Positions 37,201 to 45,228 of a stretch of DNA of 64,000 nucleotides are shown piece by piece. Source of the stretch: Candidatus Krumholzibacteriota bacterium (GTDB lineage Bacteria > Krumholzibacteriota > Krumholzibacteriia > Krumholzibacteriales > Krumholzibacteriaceae); NCBI GenBank assembly GCA_016932415.1, contig JAFGCX010000026.1:1-64000 (forward strand). Direction: 5' to 3'. The translations under genes were made by a program, and so were the position numbers. Every line of letters begins with the position of its first letter. Position 1 is the stretch's first letter. The notes under the pieces are model-generated. The model was given only the letters and a program-made list of their open reading frames with translations, was not told the DNA's origin and did no database searches.

Positions 37201-37815
37201 GAAGGGATAAGCGGGGAAAACCTCGGAAGTATCCTGGACCCATACTATACGACAAGGGAGAGTGGGTCAGGCCTGGGGCTTCCCATGGCTTATTCAGTTG
37301 TCAAACGCCATGGCGGCATTCTGGAAATAATGTCAGAACCCGGAAAGGGTACAGTTGTGACCTTCTATCTTCCTGTCTCGGAAAAAAGATTAGAGCCGGT
37401 CAGCGATGTGGATAATGTTCTGGCCGGGAAAGGCCCCGCGCGTATACTGATTATGGAAGATGACGACCTTGTCAGCATGCTTGTCGTCAAGATGGCTGGA
37501 AAACGCGGTTTCAAGACCGAGGTCGTCAAGGATGGGGCGGAAGCGATAAAACGTTACAGAGAGGCTCTGGAAAATGGCATGCGCTGGGATATGGTGATTA
37601 TGGACCTTACCATTCCCGGGGGGATGGGTGGCAGGGAAACGATAGGCCACATACTGGAAATGGATCCCGCCGCGAAGGTGGTCGTATCGAGCGGCTATTC
37701 AAACGACGACGTTCTGGCGAAGTATTCGAAGTACGGTTTCGTCGGCCGCCTGGCCAAGCCGTTCACCTTCGATGATTTTAACAGGGTCATCGACGGTATC
37801 CTGGCCATGACGTAA
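34207..37815 (+). CDS. Hybrid two-component sensor with periplasmic two-propeller domain
   Basis: About 1202 residues. A signal-anchor segment (LSLFFYLLLTFSILVGLL) is followed by two-component-propeller (Reg_prop) repeats over about 60-680 with blades such as GRMWFATRSG, GNIWVGGLRG, ERIWFGTDNG and GDVWIGTDRG. A Y_Y_Y Ig-like domain spans about 690-755 and a membrane segment lies near 780-805. The kinase core has phospho-acceptor His844 in GGIAHDFNN, an ATPase domain (DNLLLNARQA, GSGLGLPM), and a C-terminal receiver with Asp1133 in VIMDLTIPGG. The class resembles Bacteroidetes hybrid systems sensing polysaccharide fragments, but it ends in a receiver with no AraC-type DNA-binding domain, so an output partner must be encoded elsewhere. 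The start is taken at ATG 34207; an earlier in-frame TTG at 34147 is less likely. Confidence 0.92.
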   Translation: MIKNHNIVKDSLRTGSGSHRPVSFLTLHFVRPARNLLRASLSLFFYLLLTFSILVGLLAPAKARQYPIKTYTEADGLPSAGIKSIAQDLTGRMWFATRSGIVSYDGKDMTVYGVQDGLPALDHSAVVLDRHGVVWVLSSRGVLSTFENGVWSRRATYRKIDYYSDHHILMSSMEKNGRTEIVFTMSGNDLVLYSCEDNSMIDLRFKDIERPVTIFAITAVDNRLFVATSEGLFDAVADSLDTGLRRTDWASDLPVYSVVYDENNDVLWLAGRSCICKYSDGRIDCYDDIKELSRVFTEGFFSGVADNLGGFYFGQTTNLFRFDGIGLIESIGRVNGLVDDGTSTLFRDREGNIWVGGLRGLSKITSLRFTSYTKDNGLFEDEVSVVLERSSGDMVLGHPTGLTFLGTDMRTMKITSRQDLHRILDMAEDASGALWIAASYSGLVRLDLDGKRTDYGVECGFELPVTSVLFDREGRLWTGGMNHLFLYESGEFVPFPLPEASVKRPVFIKRLFESDDGTIYLATSTTGIYSIKDGDAKNINVSDNQSGDNVYSIYKTDEGTIFAGTGDGLYAGRGGEFEESLSPLPEIDRPVYFIIKDQQERIWFGTDNGVFRWSGESLDYLTVEDGLVGRETNRAAGLVDMNGDVWIGTDRGVSVYREQYDVQSDITPLVELVSLEASGREYPLTEPIELDHENRSFTINFRVLSFVNEKKNRIKSRLEGYESDWLDPYISPQQQIRYTNLPAGKYRFHIMAAGYEQSWSDVISSPVIKIKKPFWAEIWFIILAVLTVILFVLFVSGYILQRRSAGWLKREVERRVEEMKMVEKELASARQMKSIGVLAGGIAHDFNNFLAAMIGNLSMLEISTDLTPRDRELASEVLQAAERSKSLTKQLLTFSQGGAPVLQPGDIRDVIRDTATFILKGTNSVCSFEFADDLKKVEMDPDQISQVIDNLLLNARQAMPGGGTVIIRAENYDHKRGTGRHRLLEIGEYVKIEIEDEGEGISGENLGSILDPYYTTRESGSGLGLPMAYSVVKRHGGILEIMSEPGKGTVVTFYLPVSEKRLEPVSDVDNVLAGKGPARILIMEDDDLVSMLVVKMAGKRGFKTEVVKDGAEAIKRYREALENGMRWDMVIMDLTIPGGMGGRETIGHILEMDPAAKVVVSSGYSNDDVLAKYSKYGFVGRLAKPFTFDDFNRVIDGILAMT

Positions 37816-37840
37816 CTGATCGTGCCAGCGAAAAGAACAG

Positions 37841-40024
37841 CTAATCTTCTATTCCAACCAGATCGAGAATGAAAGCGTATTCAAGTGCTGTCTCCCTGTA
37901 CCTTCTGAACCTGCCGGAGACTCCTCCGTGCCCGGCGCCCATGTTTGTATGAAGCAGCAGGATATTACCATCGGTCTTGTTCGCTCTTAGCCTCGCAACC
38001 CATTTCGCCGGTTCCCAGTATTGCACTTGGGAATCGTGCAAACCTGTCGTTACAAGCATTGCGGGATAGCCTGCCTTCTTCACGTTGTCATATGGAGAAT
38101 ATGAAAGCATATATTCATAATATTCGGGGATATTCGGATTGCCCCATTCATCATATTCCGCAGTAGTAAGCGGGATACTCTCATCGAGCATCGTGGTGAC
38201 TACGTCGACCCATGGCACCGCCGCTACTACTCCCCTGAAAAGGTCTGGCCGCATATTTATCACAGCTCCGATAAGAAGTCCGCCGGCGCTGCCTCCCATC
38301 GCGAATAATTTATCAGGAGAAGTATAGTCCTTCGAGCAAAGATATTCGGCGCAATCGATGAAATCGGTAAATGTGTTTTTCTTTTTGAGAAGTTTTCCAT
38401 CTTCATACCAGTCTCTGCCCATCTCCTGACCGCCCCGGATATGAGCTATCGCGTAGATGAACCCCCTGTCAATCAGACTGAGCCTGTACGATCTGAATGA
38501 CGCGTTCATGCTGGCTCCATAAGACCCATATCCGTAGAGCAGGAGAGGGTTTTTCCTATTTACCCGGATTCCCTTACGGTAAACAAGCGATACGGGGACT
38601 TCGTCACCGTCCCTCGCCGTCACGATCAACCACTCGGAATGATATTGGGATCGATCAAATCCTCCGAGCACTCTTTCTTCTTTGAGAAGGATCTTCTCTT
38701 TCGTCTCCATGTTGTAATCGAAAGTCGAATTGGGAGTAGTCAGCGAGGAATAATTGAACCTGACAAGCTCAGAATCGAATTCGGGATTTATCCCGATATA
38801 TACTGAATATGTATCTTCCCCGAAATCGATATCGTGTTCTGTCTTGTCCTGCCAACTGATAACCCGAAGCCTCGTCAGACCTCTTCGTCTTTCGTTGACC
38901 ACGAGGAATCTGTCGAATATCTCGATCCCCTCGAGAAGGACATCCTTCCTGTGAGGAATCACCTCGACCCAGTTTTCTTTCGTTGTTTTTCCGACAGGAG
39001 CCTTCATCAACCTGAAGTTGCGTGCCATACAGTTGGTCACAATATAGAAATCGTTTCCGAAATGTTCTATTTCGTATTCCAGATCTTTCTCACGGGGATG
39101 AAATATCATGAATTCGCTTTCCGGCCTGTCAGCGTCGATAAACCTGTACTCGGTCGAGAGAGTACTTTCCGAGTTGATAAAAAGATATTTTCGCGATTTG
39201 GATCTGAATACGTACGTGTTAAAGGTGGGGTCCGTTTCGTGATATATCTCCCTGTCGAGTGACGCGTCAACGCCCAACCTGTGGCTGGCGATCTTGTACG
39301 GTCTGAGAGTCTCGTCTTTCATGGAATAAAATACGGTCCGGTTGTCGTTAGCCCAGACAGGCCGGCCGGTGGTCACGGGGATCTGGTCCCTGAGGATCAG
39401 ACCGGTCGTGAGATCCTTGAAATGGATAGTATACTTGCGCCTGCTGACACTGTCGACGCCGTACGCGAGGATCCTGTTATCAGGGCTCACCGCAAGTCCG
39501 CTTACATTGTAATATTCGAATCCTTCAGCCATATCGTTGACGTCGAGCATAACTTCTTCAGCCGCGTCAAGGGTCCCCTCTTTTCTGCAGTAGACGGGAT
39601 ATTCCTTTCCTTCCTCATACCTCGTATAATACCAGTAACCCTGCTCGAGATAGGGCACAGTTTCGTCTTCCTGCGTTATTCTCCCGATTATTTCGTTAAA
39701 AAGTTTTTCCTGAAGAGGTCCGGTGTGCTCCATTATCGCGTCGGTATATTCATTTTCCGCCGTCAGGTAGCTGATCACTTCGGGGTTCTCCCGTTCCCTC
39801 AGCCAGTAATATTCGTCGATCCTCGTATCGCCGTGGATCGTCAGTTTCTTTTCTACCTGTTTAGCGACCGGCGGAACGATCCTGGGTTGAACATGGATCG
39901 GTATTTCAGCGTTCCTGCATCCCGGCAGGGGCATAAACGAAAAAAGTGTCAGGACGCTGAGGATCAGAACCAGGAAGAGGAGGCGCTCACGTTTAATTTT
40001 TGATCTGAGAGCTCGTAAAATCAT
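37841..40024 (-). CDS. Prolyl oligopeptidase family lipoprotein (oligopeptidase B-like, S9A)
   Basis: A 727-residue serine peptidase. The N-terminus is a lipoprotein signal (hydrophobic stretch ending LPGC). The propeller domain spans about 90-440, beginning after YYWLRERENPEVI. The alpha/beta hydrolase domain has GYGSYGASM, the nucleophile Ser in GGSAGGLLIG near residue 577, Asp in GLHDSQV and His in GAGHGG. The motifs are those of oligopeptidase B (PtrB), which cleaves short peptides after basic residues. Most PtrB proteins are cytosolic, so a lipid-anchored form is notable and suggests extracytoplasmic peptide use. It is convergent with the hybrid kinase. Confidence 0.92.
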   Translation of the reverse strand: MILRALRSKIKRERLLFLVLILSVLTLFSFMPLPGCRNAEIPIHVQPRIVPPVAKQVEKKLTIHGDTRIDEYYWLRERENPEVISYLTAENEYTDAIMEHTGPLQEKLFNEIIGRITQEDETVPYLEQGYWYYTRYEEGKEYPVYCRKEGTLDAAEEVMLDVNDMAEGFEYYNVSGLAVSPDNRILAYGVDSVSRRKYTIHFKDLTTGLILRDQIPVTTGRPVWANDNRTVFYSMKDETLRPYKIASHRLGVDASLDREIYHETDPTFNTYVFRSKSRKYLFINSESTLSTEYRFIDADRPESEFMIFHPREKDLEYEIEHFGNDFYIVTNCMARNFRLMKAPVGKTTKENWVEVIPHRKDVLLEGIEIFDRFLVVNERRRGLTRLRVISWQDKTEHDIDFGEDTYSVYIGINPEFDSELVRFNYSSLTTPNSTFDYNMETKEKILLKEERVLGGFDRSQYHSEWLIVTARDGDEVPVSLVYRKGIRVNRKNPLLLYGYGSYGASMNASFRSYRLSLIDRGFIYAIAHIRGGQEMGRDWYEDGKLLKKKNTFTDFIDCAEYLCSKDYTSPDKLFAMGGSAGGLLIGAVINMRPDLFRGVVAAVPWVDVVTTMLDESIPLTTAEYDEWGNPNIPEYYEYMLSYSPYDNVKKAGYPAMLVTTGLHDSQVQYWEPAKWVARLRANKTDGNILLLHTNMGAGHGGVSGRFRRYRETALEYAFILDLVGIED

Positions 40025-40190
40025 TTTTAACCCCGCCTTTCGACCGACTGTTGAATTATCAGGAGGAGATTATACATCTTCCCCTTCGATTCTGCCATAA
40101 ATTAGCTTCCAATAACATTGACCAGAAGCTATTATCGCCTTGCCGGATCAAGGCGCCCTTGTCCGGCAGATTAAGGAAAAGGGAGAGAAG

Positions 40191-40541
40191 ATGATAATAC
40201 TTGAACAGCCGATGACGGTTAGGGAATTACAGGAAACGGCGAAAAACCTGTTCGGTGAAATGATCAAGGCTGTTGTCGACATCAGGCTTGGCCTGTTAGC
40301 GATAGATGCCGAAATGCATTCAGACCTCGAGGCGCTGCTTCTTGACAATGGATCGGCGCAAGCCGACTTGTGGGGGATCAATTTTTATCCTTTCCTCGAA
40401 AGGGACGATTTTCTGGAATTTGATTCGATGATAAACATGCGTCCTTCCCAGGGAAATATGAGCCGGGGAGTCGAAGACAAGGTAATACGCGACAGCATCG
40501 TCGAACTGGTTGACAGGTGGATATCACGGGACGATAAATAA
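40191..40541 (+). CDS. DUF5674-family protein
   Basis: A 116-residue soluble protein starting MIILEQPMTVREL. It matches DUF5674 as I recall it, including the central VVDIRLGLLAIDAEMHSD segment and the C-terminal helix ending LVDRWI. Function is unknown. GGAGAG precedes ATG 40191. The next gene starts 33 bp downstream, so the two probably form an operon. Confidence 0.75.
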   Translation: MIILEQPMTVRELQETAKNLFGEMIKAVVDIRLGLLAIDAEMHSDLEALLLDNGSAQADLWGINFYPFLERDDFLEFDSMINMRPSQGNMSRGVEDKVIRDSIVELVDRWISRDDK

Positions 40542-40574
40542 TCGACACGAGCAGCCGCTCGGGCGGGATGGTAG

Positions 40575-40901
40575 ATGAATATTCAGCACAAAGATCTTTC
40601 GGCGGGAAAGTGGAATGATATGACTATACCCGCGCAAATGGCGAATATAGGAAGCGAGGTCGGCAGGGCTATCAACTGGCGGAAAAAAGGTAACATGGAA
40701 TACAGCCTGAAAGCTGCCGCGAGAGCTCTCGAACTGCTTGATCTGAGCCTCGATGCCGCCGTTTCCTATCCCGCGCTGAAGGAGTTTGCCCGTGTCAGGG
40801 AAGCATTGGTCGATTATTTCTATGGATCTAACGAGTATTCTTCCTCGGATCTCCTCTGGTTGAAATATTTTGATCATTTCAACTACGCGGCCAGGAAATG
40901 A
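40575..40901 (+). CDS. Conserved small helical protein of unknown function
   Basis: A 108-residue all-helical protein with the pattern KWNDMTIPAQMANIGSEV, NMEYSLKAAARALELLDL and a C-terminal FDHFNYAA. I recall similar conserved hypothetical proteins in several uncultured lineages, often near DUF5674 genes, with no assigned function. There is no signal peptide or membrane segment. It follows the DUF5674 gene by 33 bp and precedes the SagB-like gene. Confidence 0.7.
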   Translation: MNIQHKDLSAGKWNDMTIPAQMANIGSEVGRAINWRKKGNMEYSLKAAARALELLDLSLDAAVSYPALKEFARVREALVDYFYGSNEYSSSDLLWLKYFDHFNYAARK

Positions 40902-40977
40902 GAGAGTGAAATAATCGGAGATCATGGTCCCGAGGCTTGCCATAATTGACATTTCAGTACTGCGAAAGGAGATATCG

Positions 40978-41697
40978 ATGAGACATTTGACTGTTTTGAT
41001 ACTGACGGTCATGCTGCTGCCGGTATCACTGGTGAGCGGCGAGCTTTCGCTCAGGCACAAGGCTCTGGCGACGATAGATCTTCCAGTGCCTGCCCTGGAC
41101 AGCGGGTATTCGATAGAAAAAGCCCTCCGGGAGCGCAGGTCGGTCAGGAAATACACAAGCGATCCCGTGACTCTTGAAGAAGTATCCCAGCTTCTCTGGG
41201 CGGCGTACGGTATCACCTATACGAGGGATGAAATGCCCGATTTCATTCGAGGCGGGTTAAAGACTGCGCCGTCAGCCGGGGCCCGCTATCCGCTCGAGAT
41301 ATACATGGTCGCGGGAAACGTCACAGGGCTTGAGGCGGGTATCTACTGGTATATCCCGGATGGGCACAAGCTGATAAAGCTCGCCTCCGGCGACATCCGG
41401 AGCGATCTTCAGGAGTCGTGCCTCGGTCAGAAGTTCGCCGGAGAGGCGCCGGCCTCGATCGTCTGGTCGGCGGTCTATGAGCGATGCACCGAAAAATATG
41501 GCGACCGCGGCAGGGACAGGTATGTCTGCATGGACCTCGGCCACTCGGCCGAGAACGTATACCTTCAATGCGGATCTCTCGGACTCGGCACTTGCGCTAT
41601 TGGCGCGTTTACCGACGAGTCGCTTAAGGCCGTGATGGGTATGACTGAAGAGGAAGTACCTCTATATGTAATGCCGGTGGGGAGGCTCACCAAGTAG
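40978..41697 (+). CDS. Exported SagB/nitroreductase-family flavin oxidoreductase
   Basis: About 239 residues. A signal peptide (LTVLILTVMLLPVSLVSG) precedes a nitroreductase-fold domain with the family start RERRSVRKY, TAPSAGARYPLEIY (FMN phosphate loop) and GLGTCAIGAF. The GARYPLEIY form is that of the SagB/ThcOx group, which oxidises azolines in peptide natural products and also includes many uncharacterised members. AAAGGAG precedes ATG 40978. No cyclodehydratase or precursor peptide gene is nearby. A periplasmic location is unusual for an FMN enzyme that must be loaded with cofactor. Confidence 0.85.
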   Translation: MRHLTVLILTVMLLPVSLVSGELSLRHKALATIDLPVPALDSGYSIEKALRERRSVRKYTSDPVTLEEVSQLLWAAYGITYTRDEMPDFIRGGLKTAPSAGARYPLEIYMVAGNVTGLEAGIYWYIPDGHKLIKLASGDIRSDLQESCLGQKFAGEAPASIVWSAVYERCTEKYGDRGRDRYVCMDLGHSAENVYLQCGSLGLGTCAIGAFTDESLKAVMGMTEEEVPLYVMPVGRLTK

Positions 41698-41752
41698 ATT
41701 GAAAATAGTTCCGACTACTCATCAGGCAATGGTTTAAATCGATTGCGCCGGG

Positions 41753-41781
41753 TTGCTTTTTGTCCTTTGTCTTATTATATT
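41753..41781 (+). promoter_or_regulatory. Sigma70 promoter of the TonB-like gene
   Basis: TTGCTT (41753-41758), a 17-bp spacer and TATATT (41776-41781). It gives a leader of about 90 nt before ATG 41879. Confidence 0.65.
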
Positions 41782-41878
41782 GATAACGGGCCCCACGAAA
41801 AACTTATCCACTTCCTTATTGTGATCGTACCAGAGATCGATAACTTACCCCACCATGGCGTTTTCAGTGGAGGTCGAA

Positions 41879-42499
41879 ATGGATACCGTTCACACAAGAC
41901 TAAGGCGAAAATACAATACGTATCTGCTCGATGCTTTATTTGCCGCTCTTGTCCTGCACTTTCTCATATTCTACCTTATCCCTCCTTTTGAGTTTACTCC
42001 GTACAGGCCTTTTGAAGACTGGACCACCGTAATCGTCGATCTTCCCGACCCGGTTCCTGAGATCGAGGATCCTGATATTATAAAAGAGCCTGCAATCAAA
42101 CCTGTTCCCCTCATCAGTGATGAGACAGGGGATGATCCCGTAGATATTCCGATCACTTCTCCCGACAAGATCAGCAGTATGGTCTTCACGGCGATGCCTG
42201 TTCAGGAGAAACAGGAATTTATAGCGTGGGACCGGATGCCCGTGCTTCTGAAATATTTTTCACCTGTCTACCCGCGTCTGGCCAGGGAAGGTGGGATCGA
42301 GGGCACAGTCCTTCTGAGAGTGGCGATTGCTGCTGACGGGAGGGTCGAGGCTGCTTCGATCATCCATTCCAATGTCACACCTTCCATGGAAAAGGCAGCT
42401 CTGACGGCTGTAATGAAATTCGAATTCGAACCGGCAATGCAGGCACACGTCGCCGTAAGATCGCTTATGGCAGTTCCGATAACGTTCAGACTGCATTGA
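41879..42499 (+). CDS. TonB-family energy transducer
   Basis: About 206 residues. A single N-terminal membrane segment (LLDALFAALVLHFLIFYLI) is followed by a Pro/Asp/Glu-rich periplasmic linker (PDPVPEIEDPD) and a TonB C-terminal domain with YPRLAREGGIEGTVLL and FEFEPAMQAH. GGAGGT precedes ATG 41879. TonB proteins pass proton-motive energy from ExbB-ExbD to outer-membrane receptors. No ExbB/ExbD adjoins it; the set at 49764-50836, which has its own TonB-like gene, may serve both. Confidence 0.87.
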   Translation: MDTVHTRLRRKYNTYLLDALFAALVLHFLIFYLIPPFEFTPYRPFEDWTTVIVDLPDPVPEIEDPDIIKEPAIKPVPLISDETGDDPVDIPITSPDKISSMVFTAMPVQEKQEFIAWDRMPVLLKYFSPVYPRLAREGGIEGTVLLRVAIAADGRVEAASIIHSNVTPSMEKAALTAVMKFEFEPAMQAHVAVRSLMAVPITFRLH

Positions 42500-42704
42500 T
42501 CGGTACAGGCCGCGCCAGCACAACAGAGATCAGCATCACGGGAACGCACATACTATTAAATGTTATTATCGCTTACGATCGTGAATGATACAATGCGCCT
42601 GCTTGAATCAATAATATCAATTCCCTTGAAGACAGAAAAAAGAGCAATAAGGACCCTGTGGATAGTGCTTGATGAACTTGACCTGATGTGGATACATCTC
42701 GAGC

Positions 42705-42857
42705 GCTCACGGAAACAGCCTGAGGGCCCTGGTCAAATATCTCGATCAGGTCTCGGACGAACAGATAGCCGATATCGAGATACCGACCGGTACACCACTC
42801 GTGTACGAGCTGGACGAAGAGCTCAACCCGATGAAGCACTACTATGTGCGTCGATGA
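42705..42857 (+). pseudogene. gpmA: Remnant of phosphoglycerate mutase gene (gpmA, C-terminal fragment)
   Basis: The frame from 42705 to the TGA at 42855-42857 encodes about 50 residues that match the C-terminus of 2,3-bisphosphoglycerate-dependent phosphoglycerate mutase. [14 protein letters not shown] contains the catalytic His of the family, followed by [15 protein letters not shown] and KHYYVRR. Nothing upstream in any frame resembles the rest of the roughly 250-residue enzyme, so about four fifths is missing and there is no start. The surrounding gap (42500-42945) holds no other credible gene. The phosphoglycerate mutase activity must come from elsewhere in the genome. Confidence 0.8.
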
Positions 42858-42945
42858 TTCAGAAAGATTGACCAAAGAGTGATGTATGGGATTATTCCAG
42901 CCGCACGAATCAGTCAGACTGAGAAGCCTTTCTACAGGATAGCAA

Positions 42946-43971
42946 TCATCCGTTTTGATCCGGGGATAGACTTTGCACCTCTTTCACTCCCGCTGAAGCG
43001 GAAATGAAGAGAGGCAGCAGCAGAGCTAGCAGAAAACAGATCAGCTCGACCAGGGTCATCAGTATCCTCGAAGCGAGTACAAGAGAGATCAGCGCCGCAG
43101 CGGAAGGAAATACCGGGCCCAGGCCGAACGCGAGGATTGATTCCCGCACACCTATTCCCGCGGGTACAAGGAGCATGAAAAATCCTATCACCCAGGCGGC
43201 TGCAAAGACTCCGGTGACCACAGGGAACAGGTCGGCATTGATATCGGAAAAATTACCTGCCAGGACAAGGAACCCCGCCGCCCAGAGCAGAAAGGTCGCC
43301 ATATTTCCCGCCATGACCGCGAGCATCACTCTATACCGGGGCCTTCTTTCTATACCAGGCCTGCGCATCATGGCAAGAACGAAGTTGGACGCCCTGAAAA
43401 AGATACCGGGGTGGCAGAGGGCGATCCCCACGACAAGCATCGCTGCCATCAGGAAGAGATTGGTCCCCTGGATGAAAATGCTCCGGGAAAGCAGGAGCAT
43501 CACTCCCGCAATAAGAACCCCACCGAGCTGAAACCAGAGTATCTCCACGATGACTGCCATGCCTGTCATCGGGATCATCTCCCTGTCGCGCGCCGAGAGA
43601 TAGGCCTTGCCGGCGACCGACCATAATTTGCCCGGTATATACCTGCCCATCCAGGCTATGGCAGAGACCCGGAACGCCCGCGATACCGGTATACGCTGAC
43701 CGGTCAGCTCGTAGAGCATCGGAGCCCAGAGGCAGGCGCGGAGAATATATCCTGAAAATACCAATGTGGCTGAGACAACGGCTGTTTTCCAGCTGATATC
43801 CCAATGGCCTGTAGAGAGATCACTCCAGTTCCTCCGCACGTACCCGTACCAGAAGTATATGACTGCCGCCATTATCGCTACCTTGGCGAAAAGGATCAAT
43901 CCGGCCTTCCAGCGCGGCTGCCTGCGAGCAGAAGGGACAGTCTCATTTTCATTATTGGTTTTTGTATTCAT
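42946..43971 (-). CDS. Lysylphosphatidylglycerol synthase-type (UPF0104) membrane protein
   Basis: A 341-residue integral membrane protein with about eight hydrophobic segments. The family features WMGRYIPGKLWSVAGKAYL, a polar loop after the second/third segment, and AGIGVRESILAFGL near the C-terminus identify the LPG_synthase_TM/UPF0104 family. Some members flip or transfer lipids; many sit in polysaccharide or glycolipid clusters. It overlaps the pyruvyl transferase gene by 20 bp, so the two are co-translated. There is no cytosolic aminoacyl-transferase domain, so a synthase function is unlikely. Confidence 0.85.
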   Translation of the reverse strand: MNTKTNNENETVPSARRQPRWKAGLILFAKVAIMAAVIYFWYGYVRRNWSDLSTGHWDISWKTAVVSATLVFSGYILRACLWAPMLYELTGQRIPVSRAFRVSAIAWMGRYIPGKLWSVAGKAYLSARDREMIPMTGMAVIVEILWFQLGGVLIAGVMLLLSRSIFIQGTNLFLMAAMLVVGIALCHPGIFFRASNFVLAMMRRPGIERRPRYRVMLAVMAGNMATFLLWAAGFLVLAGNFSDINADLFPVVTGVFAAAWVIGFFMLLVPAGIGVRESILAFGLGPVFPSAAALISLVLASRILMTLVELICFLLALLLPLFISASAGVKEVQSLSPDQNG

Positions 43972-45211
43972 CTAGAAGAAGGTCCCCACCTTTGACCAGC
44001 CTTCCAGCGACGAGGTGCATATTCATTGATGACGCTTTTACCCGTTCTATATTGGCACTGATCTTTTCCCTGATCTTTTCGCTGTCAAGGACGACCTTCT
44101 CAAATCCTTTTATTAGATTATCGCCGGATATTTCACGGCTGTCGTTATAATATTCCTGCAGATCGAATTCTTCGAGGACTTCCCTGTATTTCTGGCATCC
44201 CCATCCGAAGACCGTGACGGGGACACCGGCGCATAGCGAGGAGATCATTGAATGAAATCTCGATGCCACGTAATAATCGGCCAGACCCACTACGACTCTG
44301 AGCTGCTTGCAGTCGTAAGGTTCCTTGACGACGTGGATACCCTCTGTCGAATCGAGCATCTCGAGGATATCGGCTACGGTGAAGAGGTCGTTGTTATGTC
44401 TGAGCCTGCTTTTCTCTCTCATGCTGTGGGGGACAAGGAGGACAAAGTACCCTTTTGAACGGAGGTGTTCGATAAGCGCGGCAAAACTTCCATTATGATC
44501 TATACCGTGTTTCCTGCACTTTCGCTCGACTATGGAGTTGATCGAAAGTCCAACGACTTTTTTACCGGCAAGTATCGAAGCGTATTTTTCCCTGATTCTT
44601 TTTTCAACTTCTTCAGGAATTTGGAGAGTAAAGGCTGAATCGGTAAAATAGATGGCGTTGGTCACGCCTGTCCCACGCACGTTTTCAAGGCTTTCCCTGC
44701 CTCTTGCCACGACAATCGATATTTTTGGCAGAAATATCCTGCAGGCAAGCCTGTTATACCACTTTCCGAATGGTCCAAGGGTCTGCGAATACATCATCGA
44801 TCTCTTGCCGAGGATTATGGCTGGTATGAGACACGCCACGTTGTAGACTATCTTCACGGGCTGTTCATCACTGAATGTCGTTCCACCGATTATCAGTACG
44901 GCGTCGCTGGAGAAGAGGGCTTTCATGGCTTCTCCACGTCCCGGGAAGGGGATACGGAAGAAGGAGAGGAACCTGCGCAATATGCAGAGAGGAATGATCT
45001 TCAGGACAAGGTTTCGCGGAGTTCCGTCGAAGAGCCTCACACCGGGGGTCCTGGGAAATTCGCTGTCATCTCCGGGGTATACTGTGAATATATTGAAATC
45101 ACACCCTTCCGGCCCGTGGGAGAGGTTGTCGATCGCGCTTTCGAGCATAGATGCGGCGCCCCTGTTTCCAGTTCTCGAAACGGCAAATACTGAAACCGAT
45201 GATCTTGCCAT
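43952..45211 (-). CDS. Polysaccharide pyruvyl transferase family protein
   Basis: A 419-residue protein with the PS_pyruv_trans fold: N-terminal RTGNRGAASML, IIGGTTFSDE, a central FTDSAFTLQ, and C-terminal SRFHSMISSLCAGVPVTVFGW with the SRFH-type motif conserved in the family. Members transfer pyruvate from PEP to sugars of exopolysaccharides or cell-wall polymers. I take ATG 45211, with GAAGGA upstream, rather than the adjoining TTG. It lies between the FrhB-like gene (17-bp gap) and the UPF0104 gene, and together they look like a small envelope-glycan operon. Confidence 0.88.
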   Translation of the reverse strand: MARSSVSVFAVSRTGNRGAASMLESAIDNLSHGPEGCDFNIFTVYPGDDSEFPRTPGVRLFDGTPRNLVLKIIPLCILRRFLSFFRIPFPGRGEAMKALFSSDAVLIIGGTTFSDEQPVKIVYNVACLIPAIILGKRSMMYSQTLGPFGKWYNRLACRIFLPKISIVVARGRESLENVRGTGVTNAIYFTDSAFTLQIPEEVEKRIREKYASILAGKKVVGLSINSIVERKCRKHGIDHNGSFAALIEHLRSKGYFVLLVPHSMREKSRLRHNNDLFTVADILEMLDSTEGIHVVKEPYDCKQLRVVVGLADYYVASRFHSMISSLCAGVPVTVFGWGCQKYREVLEEFDLQEYYNDSREISGDNLIKGFEKVVLDSEKIREKISANIERVKASSMNMHLVAGRLVKGGDLLLDEYKNQ

Positions 45212-45228
45212 CAAAAATCCTTCTCCCG

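Noticed and set aside
39281-40003. 240-codon plus-strand open frame opposite the oligopeptidase gene
   Set aside because: It is a mirror frame of a well-supported gene and has no motif.
42560-42871. Plus-strand open frame of about 103 codons across the gpmA remnant
   Set aside because: It is in a different frame from the clear phosphoglycerate mutase codons and has no family resemblance.
42573-42875. Minus-strand open frame of about 100 codons
   Set aside because: It is antisense to the gpmA remnant and has no ribosome-binding site or recognisable similarity.
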